Below, piece after piece: positions 8,338 to 11,652 of a stretch of 11,652 bases of DNA. Numbering within the stretch: the stretch's first letter is position 1; the number at the start of each line of letters is the position of its first letter. The stretch covers positions 1-11,652 of the forward strand of contig CAJVPJ010001182.1 of NCBI GenBank assembly GCA_910592205.1, given 5' to 3'. Source of the DNA: Paraglomus occultum (lineage: Eukaryota; Glomeromycota; Glomeromycetes; Paraglomerales; Paraglomeraceae). Both the position numbers and the translations under genes were made by a program. The notes beneath the pieces are model-generated. The model was not told the DNA's origin. It was given only the letters and a program-made list of their open reading frames with translations, and ran no database searches.

Positions 8338-9601
8338 ATGTTAGACAGTGAAAACAAGATAATGCAGAACTTTGAAATGATGTCTCTTACTTCCAACACA
8401 GAATACCATCTTCCTTTGTATTTAATAGATAGTCCGTTTGAAACATTATCCAAGCAATCTACCTCTCCAACACTTCCATCAGCTTGGAATCGCAACGAGT
8501 CTATTGAATTGATACAAGTAGGAAAGAACGGATTAAGGGCCAAATATATTGGTAATTTATACATGGAGGATAGGTTGTCCAAGCACAGTAGCTGCGATTA
8601 ATACAGAAATATGAACAGGCGGGGGAAGTGATGATGCAGCTATCAGAACAGATTATCCCATACCACGAGAATGCGGCTTGTACTATTATGAAGTCGAGAT
8701 AATCAACAAAAGCTTGAACGGGTATGATCAAATATTGAGAGAGTGAGGCTATGGAATTTTAGCAAATAGGTTGTTATTATTATTATTTTACTCGCCATGA
8801 TTTTGCTGATCATGTGTTTACTGTATGTTGTAGATACATTGGAATTGGTTTTGCAACGAATAGTGACTCACTTGATTATCCGCCAGGTATTCAACTAACC
8901 AAAATTAAGCATCTGGCTATGGACAATGTCCACTTCCATACACGAGTTGTGTTTTTGTAATACATGTTATTTTTTATATTACATCTGGAGTTTGTCTTGA
9001 TTATCTCCCTCATTACATCCAACTTTTCTTTGCTTGTATTTATGAATTCACGTTATATGATAACAGGATGGTACCCTAATACTAATTCCTATGGCTATCA
9101 CGGGGATGATGGGAGAAAATTCCACGCATCACGCAATGAGGGGGAAGCGTATGGCCCACCATTTACTACTGGAGATGTTATTGGGTGTGGTATAAACTTT
9201 TTAAACGGCACTGCATTCTACACTAAAAATGGACATAATCTGGGTGAGCGACATATTAGTATATAGCTTACAGAAGAAACATAAAGAGTTTATTGTTAGA
9301 TGATAATTAATAAATATTATTAATTATAGGCATTGCTTTCCGAGATATCGAGGGAGACTTTTATCCGATTATAGGTCTTAGTGCTTTTAACGAGACAGTT
9401 GAGGCTAATTTCGGCCAAGATGAATTTGTGTTTGATGTTGTTAAATATGCAAAGGTCTGTTAAAGCCATATTAACATATAACTAAGAAATATCGTGGAAT
9501 AACGTACTAAACATCGTTTCTGATTCTTACAGGAACTTTTTGCGGAAACTAATGAGAATGAGGCTATTGCTGCGACGAATGTCATATCCAGTGACGTATG
9601 A
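8338..9601 (+). CDS. SPRY domain protein, RanBP9/RanBP10-like
   Basis: Exons 8338-8551, 8619-8721, 8834-8886, 9067-9243, 9330-9454 and 9533-9601 sum to 741 nt (246 aa plus stop). Introns of 67, 112, 180, 86 and 78 nt are GT-AG and every phase fits. An in-frame TGA lies shortly before the ATG. After about 50 polar residues, [10 protein letters not shown] and [12 protein letters not shown] match the lead-in of RanBPM-type SPRY domains. Then come [17 protein letters not shown] (about 83-99), [10 protein letters not shown] (106-115), [18 protein letters not shown] (123-140), [19 protein letters not shown] and [13 protein letters not shown], then [20 protein letters not shown] and [12 protein letters not shown] domains bind proteins; RanBPM relatives are scaffolds of the CTLH/GID ubiquitin ligase. 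The LisH, CTLH and CRA parts expected after SPRY in RanBPM are absent: the protein ends about 20 residues later. Ssh4-type adaptors also carry SPRY but fit less well. The stop may be bypassed by splicing, as described for 9702-9776. Confidence 0.9.
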
Positions 9602-9701
9602 CTATGAAAGACTTTATGAGTTAGCTTCGCATAACCTATAAAGTTAGTTTTTCGTGCGCTAAAGCTATGATAATAAATAAGTCAACTTTCCCTGCGTATA
9701 G

Positions 9702-9776
9702 TCAAACGTTCCAATGGAATCGTCAAAGATTATACTCGTGCACATAATGGAGTTTATGTCCAAATCTGTATTATAA
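9702..9776 (+). CDS. Possible alternative last exon of the SPRY gene
   Basis: The stop of the SPRY gene sits inside GTATGA (9596-9601), which matches the GTATGN donors used elsewhere in this window. If it is spliced to the acceptor GCGTATAG (ending at 9701), a 106-nt intron is removed. The frame, phase 0, then reads SNVPMESSKIILVHIMEFM and a few more residues to TAA at 9774-9776. The protein would have 269 instead of 246 residues. The sequence alone does not decide between the two ends. Confidence 0.35.
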   Translation, partial: SNVPMESSKIILVHIMEFMSKSVL

Positions 9777-9937
9777 CAAGTTTCGACTGGACTGTACGTA
9801 TACGCTGCAACAAAACCAAGGGAAAGATTAGAAAGCTTTGATCTGTAATATATAAGTGAGATAACTTCTTTACTTGAACATTATCATACGATCTCATATA
9901 AGGCTATCTTTGTATAAAAATATTAATATGAAAATAA

Positions 9938-11646
9938 TTCACATCAAATCCACTATGGTACCACCAAATTATTGTACAATTAGAAGCCATTTTAAAGAAA
10001 GTGCAAGGAGAAAATTTACTCCAGTTTAAACTTGTAAATACCAAATCCTTGCTAGTATAATTGCAATAACATTAATGAGGAGGTGCAAAGATTTTTTGAT
10101 GAGGTTTGAGATGCTTTGTATCACGAGGTTAACGTTAACGTGCCAATTGTATGGCATGTCTAAAGCATTCCATTGGTCAACAGCGAGGGAGTTTGGGCCT
10201 TTGCTATGATAAGCCATGAATTTAATTTATTTTTAGATGAGTACGATGAGATACGCGGATTAATTAATCCAAACTACGTTGCAGAATAAATGTTTTCTCA
10301 AATTTTCTGATAAATCTTTTCCCAAAGCTGGTTCTAATGGTTTCCGCCAGCGAACTATTAATTAACCCTAATTTCTTTAATTGTTTTGGAGAATTATATT
10401 TTTTTCAGCCAATGTTGGCGGGCAAAATGTGCCCGACTTTCAACGTAACAGATACCCAAATGGTCCGGTTAATGCATTGAAAGGTTCAAATTATGTATGG
10501 GTTTTCAACGGCGGTGAGGAAATGAATCGAACACAGCATTTAGTTGGCTGGATTCAAGCTTTGGTTCCTGGGGTTAGATTATTCGTATTCAATACTAACT
10601 TACCTGCACGATGTTTTTAACTAATCGCACTATTAAAATTAAAAAATTTGATAGGCTTCTCGGTTTCGTTTTTTTTTCATTAGTATACTTTGATGTTTTG
10701 AAATTAACGCAAATAAACAGAGAATCGATTTGATTATGTAGGGGTAGTAGTTATTAATAAAAAAGACGACAATTAGCGTCTTCTATTCAAAACTAATCGG
10801 AAAATCTTACCGCCTTCACTTACTATGAGGCATGTGTTTCGAATTGAAAAATATTGCATAGTATTATAACCTAACAAAGTGGGTATATTCTCAAATTGAT
10901 ATTTAATATTGCCATTTTAGATGGAAATAACCGAGCTCAGTCGGTATACTCAAAGACCTTACAGATGATAGAAAGCGGAATCGAGCACGAGATGGTTTCA
11001 AATTCAGTGATAAGCAGGCAAGCATATTGACTCTTACTCAAAAAGTAGCTGGTGACGTAAATCTCAAAGAATTAACACGATAAATTTACGAGACAAACTT
11101 AGTGAAGTCTGCATTACGAAAGTTAGCTACGTCAACATCAAACGAAAATGCTGGTATTCTAGGCTCTCCCTATAATATGGTTGATTTCCCGCGATTACAA
11201 AAAGCTATCGAATTTCAAAAAAATTGTCGTAAAGCATCCATTACCGGATTATTTTACATCAGAACGGTTAAGGAAAGGTTGGATATATGACATTACCTGA
11301 TTTTCGCTGTGTTAATTTTGTTGAGATGGGCTGTTTGATGTGAATAGCGAGATAATTTGAAGCTATGCGATGTTTGAGATTTAGCGTAAAATGACAAATA
11401 TAGTGTGCCGTTGCTTTATTGGCGACTTGTTTTGAAAGTGCCTGCGTACACTATTCCGATCAGTTAGTGTATGCAGCGGATACGGTTTTGAACGGTAACG
11501 CACAAAAGCTGTTACAGAAATTGTTGCGTGCGGTGAGACAAACACAACACGTTTCTGTGCTGCGAAAACTAATAACTAATATGCTTGCTTGCATAGCTGG
11601 ACAGAAGAAAGGTACTCCGTTTTTCGTATACGAATTGCAAAAATAA
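9938..11646 (+). pseudogene. Decayed coding region, family not recognised
   Basis: Protein-like open segments follow one another on the plus strand but keep changing frame. They lie at 9938-10060; 10056-10289 (with in-frame TGA at 10107 and TAA at 10161); 10381-10620; 10717-10869 (TAG at 10774); 10875-11030; about 10975-11290 (TAA at 11081); and 11419-11646. Adjacent segments sit close together or overlap, so indels and point stops explain the pattern better than introns, although TTTTTTCAG (ending at 10410) and CATTTTAG (ending at 10920) resemble acceptors. Composition is soluble and mixed, without repeats, signal peptide or membrane helices. No catalytic or zinc motif is visible. The full length would be roughly 500-550 residues. 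An endogenous viral structural gene, a transposon gag-like gene or a dead host gene are all possible. I cannot assign one and do not reconstruct the protein. The last segment ends in a normal TAA six bases before the window edge. Confidence 0.55.
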
Positions 11647-11652
11647 ATCAGC

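Overview
This is a eukaryotic nuclear window: AT-rich, with intron-split genes on both strands. The introns I could place are mostly 61-125 nt (one is 180 nt), start with GTATGN, GTGAGN or GTAAGN-like donors, and often carry a CTAAY branch site just before the acceptor. Compact introns, a RUS/DUF647 protein, a RanBPM-type SPRY protein and a plant-like extracellular LRR protein together suggest an early-diverging fungus such as a chytrid. That is an inference; no marker gene fixes the species.

Layout. (1) 363-2639, minus strand: a ten-exon gene for a RUS family (DUF647) membrane protein. The exon chain closes to exactly 500 codons, and it is the best-supported gene here. (2) 2640-4029: intergenic DNA with a near-perfect 54-bp palindrome and a nested hairpin. 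(3) 4030-5157: an LRR gene in three parts. An N-terminal exon (plus strand) and two LRR exons (plus strand) flank a segment of about 0.4 kb that encodes a membrane anchor and a cysteine-rich LRR N-cap on the minus strand. The middle looks inverted relative to the two ends. (4) 5158-6083: no gene I can defend. (5) 6084-6513: a possible small four-exon gene (63 aa). (6) 6980-7513: an intronless gene for a single-pass membrane protein of unknown family. (7) 8338-9601: a six-exon SPRY protein closest to RanBP9/10, with a possible alternative last exon at 9702-9776. (8) 9938-11646: a decayed coding region on the plus strand, with coding-like segments that change frame repeatedly and contain in-frame stops. 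Its family is not recognised; an endogenous viral or transposon remnant and an ordinary pseudogene are both possible.

The genes do not form an obvious pathway. The main points are the inverted LRR middle exon and the decayed region at the right end.
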